DNA from: Candidatus Bathyarchaeota archaeon A05DMB-2
GTDB taxonomy: Archaea; Thermoproteota; Bathyarchaeia; Bathyarchaeales; Bathycorpusculaceae
Assembly: GCA_018475625.1 (NCBI GenBank)
Contig: JAAKEZ010000009.1
Location: 1-64,000 of the forward strand
Length of the DNA: 64,000 bases
Reading direction: 5' to 3'
Part shown: piece after piece, positions 8,136 to 16,420 of the stretch
Numbering within the stretch: position 1 is the first letter of the stretch
Layout: each line of letters opens with the position of its first letter
The notes under the pieces: model-generated
Databases searched by the model: none
What the model was told of the DNA's origin: nothing
The model's input: only the letters and a program-made list of their open reading frames with translations
Translations under genes and position numbers: made by a program

Positions 8136-8612
8136 ATGTTTATCGCACCTTTCGTTCCAAGCCCGCTTCCCGTTATTCAGCGCATGCTTAAACTAGCCGA
8201 CCTCAAAGCAGGCGAAGTCCTGTTCGACTTGGGTGCCGGAGACGGCAGAACAGTCACTATGGCTGCAAAAAACTTTGGTGCAAGAGCAGTTGGCGTCGAG
8301 TTAAGGGAAGACTTGGCGAAGAAAGCGTTAAGCAGCATTCATGATAATGGGCTCGCGGACAGGGTAACCATAGTGAACGGGGACATGTTCAACGTGAATC
8401 TTTCATCCGCAGACGTGGTTTTCCTCTATTTAACAACAAGTGCGAACGAGAAAATCAAGCCAAAGTTGGAGGCAGAACTCAAGAAGGGCGTGCGTGTGGT
8501 CTCACATGACTACGAGATTGTGGGCTGGAAACCAGTGAAAGTGGATAATTTCTGTGAAAACCCGCAGTTAGGCTACCCCTCGCATACCTTATACCTTTAT
8601 TATAAAGAATAG
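8136..8612 (+). CDS. aKMT-like protein-lysine methyltransferase
   Basis: The SAM-binding motif DLGAGDGR (residues 31-38) and acidic loop VGVELRED show a class I methyltransferase. The order of motifs fits the Sulfolobus protein-lysine methyltransferase aKMT: N-terminal FVPSPLPVIQRML, then the SAM motif, IVNGDMF, LKPKLE-type KPKLEAELKKG, RVVSHDYEIVGW, and the ending HTLYLY. Size (158 residues) also agrees. aKMT methylates lysines on many proteins, including chromatin proteins. Function here is inferred from family likeness recalled from memory. Confidence 0.8.
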   Translation: MFIAPFVPSPLPVIQRMLKLADLKAGEVLFDLGAGDGRTVTMAAKNFGARAVGVELREDLAKKALSSIHDNGLADRVTIVNGDMFNVNLSSADVVFLYLTTSANEKIKPKLEAELKKGVRVVSHDYEIVGWKPVKVDNFCENPQLGYPSHTLYLYYKE

Positions 8613-8773
8613 TTCGCGAATCCGCGTTTTCTTGCCCAAAGTGCAAGGCACCCGCTAAAAAGAGGCATGCAAACTTCCAGCACCATACGGCAGAAACGGT
8701 CAGCCAATCTAGCTGGCTTGCTTAGATAGGTTTAAATCCGAAAAGCCTACAACTAATGTGAAAAGTTTTTCCA

Positions 8774-9910
8774 TTATCTTGGCTTCCTGAACACTTTAAC
8801 GCCTTCAAACTCTTGGAAATAAGTCCATCCATCTTCAGCTAATTTCCTGCCTTCTTCAACAGTAGTAGCCACAGCAGAATAGTACTTGTCATTTCCAAAT
8901 TCAACTAGGTGAGTATAGCGCTCTGTGTTCGTGATGCTTTTATGTCCTAAAGCATATTTGACGTAGCTGAGGTTTTTCGTGTTTCTCAAGGCTTCAGTAG
9001 CGTAGAAATGTCTGAACGTGTGTAGGTGTATCTGAAGGAATCTTGGGTTGCTTTGCGTGTGCGCCAATCGTTTTCTAAGGTTCTGAAAGATCACTCGAAC
9101 ATTGCAGGGCTTAGTATTGAACACGTAGATAGGATGCTTTTTCTTCAGAGAGGTCAGCATGGCAATTGTTTTCTGTGGAACTTTAATTGTTCTGTTTTTT
9201 GATCCTTTTTCCGCATCATTAATACTAACCGTGTTTTTCTCCGCGTCTATGTCAATCCATTTCAGCTTACAAAGCTCGCCTACACGTGCACCAGTTGTTA
9301 AAGCAGTTTGTAGAAAAGCAGCTAGTCGCTTGCTTGCAGCTCCGATAAGCTGATTCATTTCTTCATGTGTCGGCAGGAAAGGCTCTTTAGGCTCGTACTT
9401 TACGTTTATCGGCTCCCAAGGAATCTTCATTATTTTCGTGTAGCTTCTATAACAGCTTACGAACTGCCACTTTCGTGCTTTTGTCAAGTCTTCAGTAGCT
9501 ATGAACGTCTCGAAACTTTCAGGGTTATTGAGGTCCACGCCTTTCTTCTGAAGCAGTCTTAACGTGCTTACTCTCAAGTTTACTGTGTTGTCAGCTGATC
9601 CGCGCTTCTTTTTAAGAAGCCAAGCATAGTTTAGTAGGTTTCCGTCTCCCGCGCAGACTTTTTCTATTGTCTGCGTCTCCAAATTTTTCGCAACCTGTGC
9701 GCATATTTGGCTGCCTTTCCCTATAACGCTGTGAGAATTTATATTTTTCCGAGAATTTTCTGAAAAGCGGTAACCGCAGCTTCGGCAAAGCCAGCGCTGC
9801 ACGGTCTCTCCATTGCTCAAGTAGCGTAGCCCAGCCTTGAATAAGCGACTGGACCCGCATTCAGGACACTTAAGCGAAGAGACGGCCTCAACCATGCTAA
9901 AACTCTCCAT
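8774..9910 (-). CDS. Tyrosine recombinase (integrase) with N-terminal zinc ribbon
   Basis: Catalyses site-specific recombination, most likely integration and excision of this element. Residues 15-45 form a zinc ribbon (Cys15, Cys18, Cys42, Cys45). A SAM-like core-binding domain follows (about 85-170), then the catalytic domain with arginine in TGARVGEL, HTFRH, ALGHKS and the nucleophile tyrosine in NTERYTHL. All catalytic residues are present, so it may be active. It overlaps the 3' end of the PrimPol gene by 14 bases, which suggests translational coupling. It lies at the left edge of the element, the usual place for an integrase. Confidence 0.93.
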   Translation of the reverse strand: MESFSMVEAVSSLKCPECGSSRLFKAGLRYLSNGETVQRWLCRSCGYRFSENSRKNINSHSVIGKGSQICAQVAKNLETQTIEKVCAGDGNLLNYAWLLKKKRGSADNTVNLRVSTLRLLQKKGVDLNNPESFETFIATEDLTKARKWQFVSCYRSYTKIMKIPWEPINVKYEPKEPFLPTHEEMNQLIGAASKRLAAFLQTALTTGARVGELCKLKWIDIDAEKNTVSINDAEKGSKNRTIKVPQKTIAMLTSLKKKHPIYVFNTKPCNVRVIFQNLRKRLAHTQSNPRFLQIHLHTFRHFYATEALRNTKNLSYVKYALGHKSITNTERYTHLVEFGNDKYYSAVATTVEEGRKLAEDGWTYFQEFEGVKVFRKPR

Positions 9911-12326
9911 GCTCAGGATAACGCGGAAAATCTGAAGGAGTTGTAACGCTTGTAACGCTTGTAACGGTTTTTTTATGCAGTGTATCTAAGTTCTCAGCGT
10001 TTTCAGAATAGGCTAAAAGTGAATTTTTATCAGCGCTGCGCATAGAAACCGTTACATCCGTTACACCCGTTACAGAAAGAACCTTACCGACTTCATAGTT
10101 CACAACAAACTCGCGCAGCCGCTTCTCAAGCCGCTTAGGTTCAAAAAGTATTACCTTCTGCGGTTTTCCCCCGCCAACCCTTACCAAATTATTCAAGCCT
10201 TTCTCTACTATCCCTAAACTGCTAAGCGCTTTACGGATTGATTGAGCGCTCCATTTAAAATGTTCCGCCATTTTACTCGTGGTTAAAGCGGTTTTATGTT
10301 CTGTTTCTACTCCGTTGTTTTCTTCGATTTCTCTATTTTCCAATACGTAAAAGATGTTCGGTCTCCAATTTTCAAATAGCCCTTCGCTAATCTTTTCCCA
10401 TAGAAAATTAATGATTTGCCCGTCCATGCTGTTGGCTTTCTCTTCAATTTTGGCTTTTTCAACCTCTTTCGCTGTGCTTGTGATTGTTTCCCGTAAGCTC
10501 GGTTCATGGTTGCTTAACGCTAGAAGTGGCAGAAGCGAAGCCACTAGCCTGTGGTCGGTCAGGTCGTTGATCCATGCTTCTTTATTGATTATGACTTGCC
10601 GATAATACTTCATTCTCAAGAAAAGCAACTTGTTTTGCAGCTCTAAGCCTTGTCGAAGCATTTCATCTGTTTCAATCACGGGTAGTTTCTTATCGCTTGT
10701 TTCAGAATAATAAGGAATAGCGCGGCTTTCAGTCGCGTTATCATCGAAAGGTCTGCGCTGAGTCACTATGGTTAGGCCAAAGTTGTTAAAAGTGTCTGTT
10801 ATCTTAGGGTTTTTTGGGTTCTGTCTGCTCAGCGGAGTTCCAGTGGCGCGGCAATTCAAAAAGTGAATAAGCTCCGACTTTTCATTAGTGTTCGCAAAAT
10901 CTGCCTCATCCAGAACTAGCGTTCCTTGCCACAAGTCAAGCGGTCGATAGAGACTTGGAATTCTGTATGTACTCATTTCAAAGTACGGACGGTAACTCAG
11001 CAGTCTAAGCACAAACGCTAACCTGTTCTTGCCGCTTTGACTAGGTCCGCGAATGGGTAGTATAGGCGCGAATTTACCAGCTCCAGCGACATCAAACATA
11101 GGGTCAGCGATAAATCTGTCCAAAAACCAACTGCCAACAGCTATGCGTGCCAACAGCTTCACAAGTGCGTCTTGTCCGCAGGGGTCGTAAGCGGTGGTTG
11201 CGAAACGGTCTATTTTCTCAAAAACATCCTTAAATGTAGTCTCCTTCACGTCTGAAGGCACTATGACAAGCCCTTTTTTCAAGCTTTCATTAAACGGCGG
11301 AACGTAAACTATAGGTCTGCCTTTCTGGTCTGTTTCTCCCAGGTCTAGCTCGCTTTGCCGCGTGAACGTGTCGCTTTCAAAATTGTAAACCACATACTCA
11401 GGGGGGTCTTTTCTATTCCACACCGCTTCAGCCAGAAACTCTGAGGTTAACACTGTTGGTTTATGCATATAGAGAATCTTCGGCTCTCCATCATCTTCTT
11501 TGAGCTTGCAGTCTGGTAAGCAGAAACCATAATCCGCTATCGTTTTGCATGAGGCAGCTTTTGTGGGGTCCGCACTTTCAACCTGAGTTAAACAAGTCTC
11601 AAAATTAAAGTCATCCTGACCCCTGAACAACTCAACTATTTGGTTTGTTGTGTAGCCTAAGCGCTTGTACTCTGACGCTATCGCCAGCCTCATAAGGTGG
11701 CCTGTGGCTCCCGTGAGCTGGCGCTTCAACGCTTCTGCAACGCATGGACGCGCTTCTCTCTGGGTTTTGAAAGGTTGCGTTGTCGGCGCTGCTGGTTTAC
11801 TGTGAGTCACACCTACCTTGCTTAAAGCAGCAGTGAAAACGCTTTCAATGTCAGTTATGACGGTTGGAAAGTTGTCGTTTAGACGCGTGTAGCCTTCGCT
11901 TGGCGCCATAATGCAGAGTTTTCCTTCACCTAGCAACTCTAAAGCGCATGTGTTGTGGAAGGCGCTGACGGTTCTCGGCTTGCGTTGCACGTAGTAAATC
12001 CAATGCTGACCGCCGCTTGGTGTCCTCTCCGTTGCCGTTATTGGCAAGTGTTTTAAAACCTGTTTGCCCTTCTCTATGGCTTCTTGTGACACGTTCTTAA
12101 CGTCATAATCGACAACGGTGAGAAACAAGCCATCTCTATTTTGTGTTCCGCAAACTACACCGAAGCCGTCCGCGTCCACAAAATTCAAGCATCCAAATTC
12201 TTGTCGCGTCTGCCTCTCAGTCGTCCATTTTTGCCACTGCTGAAGCGGTTGCTTACCCTTAACCGTGACCACATTAAAGCCTAACTCAAAATACGCTTCT
12301 GCTGCTGCCCTAAGCTCCACGTTCAT
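9897..12326 (-). CDS. PrimPol-helicase replication protein
   Basis: An 809-residue protein likely to start replication of the element. The N-terminal third matches the bifunctional primase-polymerase family: conserved Gly/Lys-rich N-terminus, DYD (Asp73, Asp75), then TPSGGQH (near 102-108). A P-loop near residue 425 (GPSQSGKN) followed by LVLDEADF gives an SF3/DnaB-like ATPase. The last P-loop position is Asn where Ser/Thr is usual. A winged helix (SKMAEHFKWSAQSIRKAL) lies near 685. The tail repeats Val-Thr pairs because its DNA carries iteron arrays. The ATG overlaps the TGA of a small upstream gene. Confidence 0.88.
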   Translation of the reverse strand: MNVELRAAAEAYFELGFNVVTVKGKQPLQQWQKWTTERQTRQEFGCLNFVDADGFGVVCGTQNRDGLFLTVVDYDVKNVSQEAIEKGKQVLKHLPITATERTPSGGQHWIYYVQRKPRTVSAFHNTCALELLGEGKLCIMAPSEGYTRLNDNFPTVITDIESVFTAALSKVGVTHSKPAAPTTQPFKTQREARPCVAEALKRQLTGATGHLMRLAIASEYKRLGYTTNQIVELFRGQDDFNFETCLTQVESADPTKAASCKTIADYGFCLPDCKLKEDDGEPKILYMHKPTVLTSEFLAEAVWNRKDPPEYVVYNFESDTFTRQSELDLGETDQKGRPIVYVPPFNESLKKGLVIVPSDVKETTFKDVFEKIDRFATTAYDPCGQDALVKLLARIAVGSWFLDRFIADPMFDVAGAGKFAPILPIRGPSQSGKNRLAFVLRLLSYRPYFEMSTYRIPSLYRPLDLWQGTLVLDEADFANTNEKSELIHFLNCRATGTPLSRQNPKNPKITDTFNNFGLTIVTQRRPFDDNATESRAIPYYSETSDKKLPVIETDEMLRQGLELQNKLLFLRMKYYRQVIINKEAWINDLTDHRLVASLLPLLALSNHEPSLRETITSTAKEVEKAKIEEKANSMDGQIINFLWEKISEGLFENWRPNIFYVLENREIEENNGVETEHKTALTTSKMAEHFKWSAQSIRKALSSLGIVEKGLNNLVRVGGGKPQKVILFEPKRLEKRLREFVVNYEVGKVLSVTGVTDVTVSMRSADKNSLLAYSENAENLDTLHKKTVTSVTSVTTPSDFPRYPEHGEF
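9941..10075. repeat. Two inverted arrays of three 9-bp iterons inside the replication gene
   Basis: Positions 9941-9967 read TTGTAACGC, TTGTAACGC, TTGTAACGG head to tail. Positions 10049-10075 read CCGTTACAT, CCGTTACAC, CCGTTACAG, the reverse complement of the same unit. An 81-base spacer separates them. The arrangement resembles iterons bound by plasmid replication proteins, but it lies in coding sequence and could also be a coding repeat. Confidence 0.7.
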
Positions 12327-12454
12327 TTTTTAAGCGCTCCTTTTTTTCGACTGTTGCGTTTACACAGCAACTTAACCTTACAGTTACCGCAGTTGTTTGG
12401 CGGCAGCGGCGCCCCGTAATAGCCACTGCAGCCCGGTAAAGTGTCGGCGGTCAT
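12323..12454 (-). CDS. 43-residue cysteine-rich peptide
   Basis: Encodes a short peptide with four cysteines (PGCSG, NNCGNCKVKLLCKRN), possibly one zinc finger. The TGA overlaps the ATG of the PrimPol gene, and GAGGAG precedes its own ATG by about nine bases. The upstream RHH gene ends within this ribosome-binding site. This tight packing supports translation. Function unknown. Confidence 0.6.
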   Translation of the reverse strand: MTADTLPGCSGYYGAPLPPNNCGNCKVKLLCKRNSRKKGALKK

Positions 12455-12467
12455 GCGACGGCACTCC

Positions 12468-12656
12468 TCACGGTAGCTCTGCTTTCTGCTCAAAAACCTG
12501 TGGTTTAAACCCCATCTCTTCTAGGCGCCTTCGCACGGCGTCCCGCACGAACTCACTTTTGCTACTGTGGCTGTTCAATGTTACGGCTTGTTCCAAAGCG
12601 TCGTCTAGCGTTTTGGTGACAGGGATACACCATTTAGTTTTTGTTTGTTCTGTCAT
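12468..12656 (-). CDS. Ribbon-helix-helix (CopG-like) transcriptional regulator
   Basis: A 62-residue protein with a beta-strand (TKWCIPVTKTLDDALEQ), then helices with SSKSEFVRDAVRRRLEEM, the classic RHH_1 pattern for a DNA-binding dimer. The ATG at 12656 is preferred over the GTG at 12668 because an AAGGTG-like site precedes it and RHH proteins start just before the strand. It is the first gene of the minus-strand replication operon and is divergent from the winged-helix gene. It probably binds the palindromes in the shared promoter. Confidence 0.8.
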   Translation of the reverse strand: MTEQTKTKWCIPVTKTLDDALEQAVTLNSHSSKSEFVRDAVRRRLEEMGFKPQVFEQKAELP

Positions 12657-12683
12657 GTTTATACACACCTTACATAACGTTTA

Positions 12684-12713
12684 TATATTTACAATGTAAT
12701 TAAGGTATTGTAA
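12684..12713. promoter_or_regulatory. Divergent promoter and probable RHH operator
   Basis: A TATA-like ATATATTT lies between the RHH gene (minus) and the winged-helix gene (plus). TTACAATGTAA (12689-12699) is palindromic, and a further TTGTAA half-site lies at 12708-12713, so TTACAAT and ATTGTAA form an inverted repeat. A dimeric RHH protein bound here would overlap the TATA box and control both directions. Confidence 0.6.
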
Positions 12714-12731
12714 ACCCGTTGGTGCAAAAAC

Positions 12732-13544
12732 ATGGATAAAAAACAACAACTAACATGGAAGCAAAACCAAGAACGAATCTTGAAAGCAATAAGAAAAATT
12801 GAAACGCGAGATTTAACGCGGCCTTACGCTAACATCTTAGAAATCCACAGGGAGACAGGAATCTCAAGACCTACAATTTACAAGCATATCAAAGCTTTAC
12901 AAAGTAAGCAACTTGTTTTTCCAGTTCAAGCGAAAGGGAAAGGCACATGGGTCCAAAGCCGATACGCGAAAGTAGCTCGTAAAATTTATGAAGAGACCTT
13001 GCAGAAGGACCTTGATCTGCAACAGTTTATCGAAAACCCGCCGAGACGTGAGATTACCCCTGAAGAAAAAGACGGGTTCCGCGAAAAGCTCACCCTTGCT
13101 CTAGTGCCGGAGAAATCGGAGTTAACGCGGAAAATACATTCTGACGTTGCCGACCTCAAAAACATTTTGGAAGGATATTTCTCGAAAGGAAAGGGGAAAT
13201 TAAATTTGTTCTTGAAAAACCCAATTCCTCTTTGGTTCGCAAGAAGATATACACCTGTCGCCGCTGACTTTGAAGACACACTTCAAGAATGGCAAATCAT
13301 CCTTTACAACAAAGAATATTATGAGAAAGGATTCGACTTTGAAAAACTGAAAGAGTCAGCTACGCTTTTGTCTAAGGTGATATGTGATTTGAACTCCCTT
13401 GTACACACAGCTAACTTCTTAGCAATTAATTATCAATACATAGATGACGTTGTGAGGTTTCAATTCCGCGATAGCGCTGAGAGGACACTTGATTCATGCG
13501 CTATTGCACTTAGGAAGATAAATGAGGTTCTGAGCCATGCGTAG
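12732..13544 (+). CDS. Winged-helix DNA-binding protein of the element
   Basis: A 270-residue protein. Residues 10-75 form a winged helix (ANILEIHRETGISRPTIYKHIKALQSKQLV). The remaining 190 residues are mostly helical, rich in charged residues, with a conserved-looking WFARRYTPVAADFEDTLQEW. No enzyme motif is recognised. It is likely an element regulator, divergent from the RHH operon. A 27-residue membrane peptide overlaps its 3' end. Confidence 0.75.
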   Translation: MDKKQQLTWKQNQERILKAIRKIETRDLTRPYANILEIHRETGISRPTIYKHIKALQSKQLVFPVQAKGKGTWVQSRYAKVARKIYEETLQKDLDLQQFIENPPRREITPEEKDGFREKLTLALVPEKSELTRKIHSDVADLKNILEGYFSKGKGKLNLFLKNPIPLWFARRYTPVAADFEDTLQEWQIILYNKEYYEKGFDFEKLKESATLLSKVICDLNSLVHTANFLAINYQYIDDVVRFQFRDSAERTLDSCAIALRKINEVLSHA

Positions 13545-13620
13545 TGTTGAAAAGTTGGCTTGGGCCTTCGCCGTTGCCATGTGCGCGCTTTTCCCCTTAG
13601 TGTTAGTAGTTATTGCATAA
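13537..13620 (+). CDS. 27-residue single-helix membrane peptide
   Basis: An ATG inside the last codons of the winged-helix gene opens a peptide with a short charged start (MRSVEKLA) and one hydrophobic helix rich in Ala, Val, Leu and Phe. GAGG lies about ten bases upstream. The overlap and the clean membrane helix suggest a translated small protein, but it is too short for firm support. Confidence 0.45.
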   Translation: MRSVEKLAWAFAVAMCALFPLVLVVIA

Positions 13621-13661
13621 AATTTTTTAAGCAACCAGACGGAAATAGAGATTGGCGGTAG

Positions 13662-14151
13662 TTGTTGCCTTTAGAAGATTATCTCATGCCAAATGAGAAC
13701 ATCCGATACCAAAGTGATTTTGACGTAATGTATGGGAATAAAGAATACACTGTCGTCTTAACTGACATTAGATTGATACTTTATTCTCGCAGGGGTTTGT
13801 TTTTCAAAAGTGATGATGTAGTGACTGAGGCAATCAGAGATATTCAAGGCATAAAACTACAAAGAAACAGGCGCGATATTCAAAAGTTCATATCTTGAAA
13901 TCCTAAGCAAATCTCGAATCGTTCTCTCAGGAAATCGTGCAGCATTAAAAACATTATACCAAAGACTGCTACCATTCCTTTCTCCAGAACTCAGAGCATC
14001 ACAAGTTCCTCACCCTCCAATGCCTCCTATGTATCCTCAACAGCCGATGCCACAGCCCACCTTTGGGCAGCCGAGATTTTGTTCAGGTTGCGGAATAGAA
14101 CTTTCACCTAACGAGAGATTCTGTCACAACTGTGGAAAACAAGTAGGCTAG
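13662..14151 (+). pseudogene. PH-like domain protein with C-terminal zinc ribbon, frameshifted
   Basis: The first frame (TTG at 13662, stop at 13898) encodes a PH-like fold (NEYTVVLTDIRLILYSRR type). After a run of As near 13882 the next frame carries on without a break: YLEILSKSRIVLSGN, a Pro/Gln-rich linker, then a zinc ribbon (FCSGCGIEL, FCHNCGKQ) ending at 14151. One extra base would explain it. This may be gene decay, a sequencing error or a programmed shift. The join makes a complete protein of about 160 residues. Confidence 0.65.
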
Positions 14152-14157
14152 GAAAAA

Positions 14158-14664
14158 ATGGAAAGCCGTCAGTTTCAAGGATACAACTGTGATTTGGCAG
14201 AACTACAGAACAAAATAGAAATCTACTTTGCAGGGAGAAACTACAGAGTTACAAATTTTCACAAAGAAAACATCTACTTAACTCAAGCGTACAAAAAGGA
14301 AATGGGCGACAAGGCAATCCTAGCAAAAATAGAAGGGACACCAAGCGAATTCAATGTCTCAATAGGATTTGGAACACGCATCAAGAACATACAAAGTTAT
14401 GCATTGGAAAAAATACCGTTACAAATAAAACTATTGTTGGGTGAGCCCTCATTAGAGAAGAATTTTTGGAATTATTTCACTACTCAAGCCGATTTAAAAA
14501 GAAACACGTATGGACTAACAAGGACACAAGTTTCGACGTTTCCCTCAATTTGGCGAGAAAGAGAAATAGTAAAAGAAATTGAAGTGATATACTGCAGATA
14601 TTGTGGAGCAAAAAATAATGCTCGAATGACATCTTGTACTGAATGCGGTGCAAAGCTGGCATAA
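14158..14664 (+). CDS. Zinc-ribbon protein of unknown function
   Basis: A 168-residue protein ending in a zinc ribbon (CRYCGAKN, CTECGAKL). The N-terminal 120 residues look like an alpha/beta fold with alternating strands (YRVTNFHKENIYLTQAY, FNVSIGFGTRIKN). It starts six bases after the frameshifted zinc-ribbon gene, so both probably share a transcript and perhaps a role. No named family is recognised. Confidence 0.65.
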   Translation: MESRQFQGYNCDLAELQNKIEIYFAGRNYRVTNFHKENIYLTQAYKKEMGDKAILAKIEGTPSEFNVSIGFGTRIKNIQSYALEKIPLQIKLLLGEPSLEKNFWNYFTTQADLKRNTYGLTRTQVSTFPSIWREREIVKEIEVIYCRYCGAKNNARMTSCTECGAKLA

Positions 14665-15184
14665 CAATTTTTTCTATCATTAACTTTTTTCTTTGAAGTT
14701 GGAGAAAAATTTTAAAAAACTTTTTTTGAAAACTTAAGATTTTTGGAAAATTTTTTTAGGAGCTTTTTTCGGCAGATTTTTTGGCGGCTAAGAAAAATTT
14801 TTTCTTTAGAGAAAAATTTCCATGAAGAAAAAAATATTTGCAGTAATAAAAATTTTTAAAGAAAAAATATTTTCTATATGGAGAAAAAAATCCAAAAAAT
14901 TTATGAAGCAAGAAAATTTTTTCTGTTGCTGAGGCTATTCAATGTTTAAACTTTTTCTTGAAAGTTTAGATTTTTCTTGCCATGTTTAAACAAAGTTTCC
15001 GTGTTTTCTTCACGGGTTATTACTTTTGTCTTTAACATTTAAAATATTTTAAGGATTTTAAGTGGTTTTATGTTGGAAAATCGGCTCCATAATGGACTAT
15101 TACCTTTTATAGCCTTTTAGGAAGTAGTTGAATGTTTTATGGCAAAAGAAGCCAAAAACAAGCCCGAAAAACAATACTAATCTA
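14665..15184. other. Very A/T-rich non-coding block of the element
   Basis: About 500 bases dominated by A-tracts and T-tracts with many GAAAAATTTT-like inverted motifs. GTTTAAAC occurs twice (near 14944 and 14981). No gene longer than a 13-codon frame is seen. It separates the plus-strand genes from the convergent minus-strand operon. Such a block may bend or melt easily and could be an origin of replication or a terminator zone. Confidence 0.55.
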
Positions 15185-15841
15185 TCAGAAAGCTTCTTGC
15201 TCGATTTCACGTGTGATGATGTCGCTGGCGAATCGCCTGACGTAGTTAAAGCCTGTCTGCACACTCTCGAGGTCTAAGCGCCTTTGCACTTTGAAAGCCC
15301 CAATAATTGACGGGTCAGACTTCACAACGTCTGAAGCAGCGGTCTCCCTGAACAGGTGACACCATGCTTTTTCAGTCACAGCCCTAACCAAGTTGAAAAC
15401 TTGCCGTCCAGTGATTGCTTTGTCGCCTAAGATCGCGTATCCCTGCCCCCAGAGGCTCTTGGTTTGTGGAAAGTAAAACTTTGGTGTTGGGTCTAAACTC
15501 TTCAGGTAGTCAAGGTAGTCAAGAATTGGCCGTGTCAACGGGTCGCTTAATGGTATGCTCTTCTGGCTTCGCTTGGTCATCACGTTTTGCCGCCTCTTTT
15601 TTGAAAGCGTAAATGTCACGTGCAGAAAATCATTTTCGACTTTGAAGTCTGTTAGCTCCAGCCTTGCCACTTCACTTCTACGCTTCCCCGTTAAGCGTAA
15701 AATGCACAGCAGAGCCGTGGTTCTTAGCCGATAGAAGGTTTCAGGGATCGCCTCGGCTTCCCGTAGCATTTCGTTGAATTCAGCTTCTGTGATTACGTCT
15801 TTTCGCTGTGTCCGCTGTGGGTTTCCCCTAACGTAAGTCAT
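15185..15841 (-). CDS. Second tyrosine recombinase, catalytic domain only
   Basis: A 218-residue protein with the recombinase core: arginine in LTGKRRSEVARLEL (near 54), CHLFRETAA (H-x-x-R, near 160), and a C-terminal tyrosine in TGFNYVRRFA (near 201). The usual N-terminal arm-binding domain is absent, as in some archaeal and viral XerA-like or SSV-like enzymes. It is the last gene of the eight-gene minus-strand operon. A role in resolving dimers or in DNA inversion would differ from that of the longer integrase at 8774. Confidence 0.8.
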   Translation of the reverse strand: MTYVRGNPQRTQRKDVITEAEFNEMLREAEAIPETFYRLRTTALLCILRLTGKRRSEVARLELTDFKVENDFLHVTFTLSKKRRQNVMTKRSQKSIPLSDPLTRPILDYLDYLKSLDPTPKFYFPQTKSLWGQGYAILGDKAITGRQVFNLVRAVTEKAWCHLFRETAASDVVKSDPSIIGAFKVQRRLDLESVQTGFNYVRRFASDIITREIEQEAF

Positions 15842-15844
15842 TTT

Positions 15845-16144
15845 TCAGCGTCTCCTAACTCCCGGGCGCCGTCGGGACCTGAATCGTCTATGTTGGTGCT
15901 TGAAGTCGGTTGCGTGGTGTCGTTTGCACCGCAGCGTGTAGCTTGACCGATGCTTGTTCACGTCCGCAACCTTCTCTTTCCTGCCTCTAGGCCCAGTGCC
16001 GCTTATAGGTGTCCTTCTCACATGCGTAAAATCAAGCCGTGAAAGCCGCTTTTCACCGCATCCCTTATGCTGGCATTTGCCGCCCATCTCCCTTTTCAGC
16101 TCAGGAATCCGTTTTTTAACCCACTCATTCGCGTCATTGCCCAC
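15845..16144 (-). CDS. HNH-like endonuclease
   Basis: A 99-residue protein with CQHKGCG, then LDFTHVRR, and LRCKRHHATDF. This Cys pair, D-F-x-H and C-x-x-H-H pattern fits small HNH nucleases with a structural zinc. The C-terminus is very basic (RRFRSRRRPGVRRR). The GTG start lies inside the end of the upstream zinc-ribbon gene. It may nick or cut DNA during element replication or entry. The family call rests on motif spacing only. Confidence 0.65.
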   Translation of the reverse strand: MGNDANEWVKKRIPELKREMGGKCQHKGCGEKRLSRLDFTHVRRTPISGTGPRGRKEKVADVNKHRSSYTLRCKRHHATDFKHQHRRFRSRRRPGVRRR

Positions 16145-16331
16145 GGTTAAGCCTCTCCTTTACGGCGCTTCTTAAAATTTGGTTGCCGCGCCTGTGGTTG
16201 CGAATGCGTATTTCTATGACGCTGCATCTTGGGTTCCAACATTCATAGCGACTGCGTCTTTGGCTGTAATGCATTTTTCTGCCGCAGTCTGGACACACGC
16301 AATTGTTAAGCGCTAGTCGTTGCCTACTCAC
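16134..16331 (-). CDS. Small zinc-ribbon protein
   Basis: A 65-residue basic protein with CVCPDCGRKM and YECWNPRCS, a single zinc ribbon, followed by an Arg-rich tail. The GTG start overlaps the TGA of the upstream 30-residue membrane peptide, and its end overlaps the HNH gene by 11 bases. Probably binds DNA or RNA. No family name is certain. Confidence 0.65.
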   Translation of the reverse strand: MSRQRLALNNCVCPDCGRKMHYSQRRSRYECWNPRCSVIEIRIRNHRRGNQILRSAVKERLNRGQ

Positions 16332-16420
16332 TTTTTGTCACCTTTCCGCATGCTTTCTAATAAGGAATACACAAAAATCAAAAGCAAAACAACAACTCCA
16401 GCTAGTTCAGCGCCACTCAA
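16328..16420 (-). CDS. 30-residue single-helix membrane peptide
   Basis: The TTG start overlaps the TGA of the Sm-like gene, and the TGA overlaps the GTG of the zinc-ribbon gene. The peptide has one hydrophobic helix (ELAGVVVLLLIFVYSLLE) and a basic end (RKGDKK). The double four-base overlaps match the packing of the rest of the operon and support translation. Confidence 0.55.
   Translation of the reverse strand: MSGAELAGVVVLLLIFVYSLLESMRKGDKK

Noticed and set aside
9941-10075. CRISPR-like array from the short direct repeats
   Set aside because: Units are nine bases with no spacers, lie in a coding gene and have no cas genes nearby.
15140-15179. 13-codon peptide MAKEAKNKPEKQY before the second recombinase
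   Set aside because: Too short and without a ribosome-binding site or conserved neighbour pattern.
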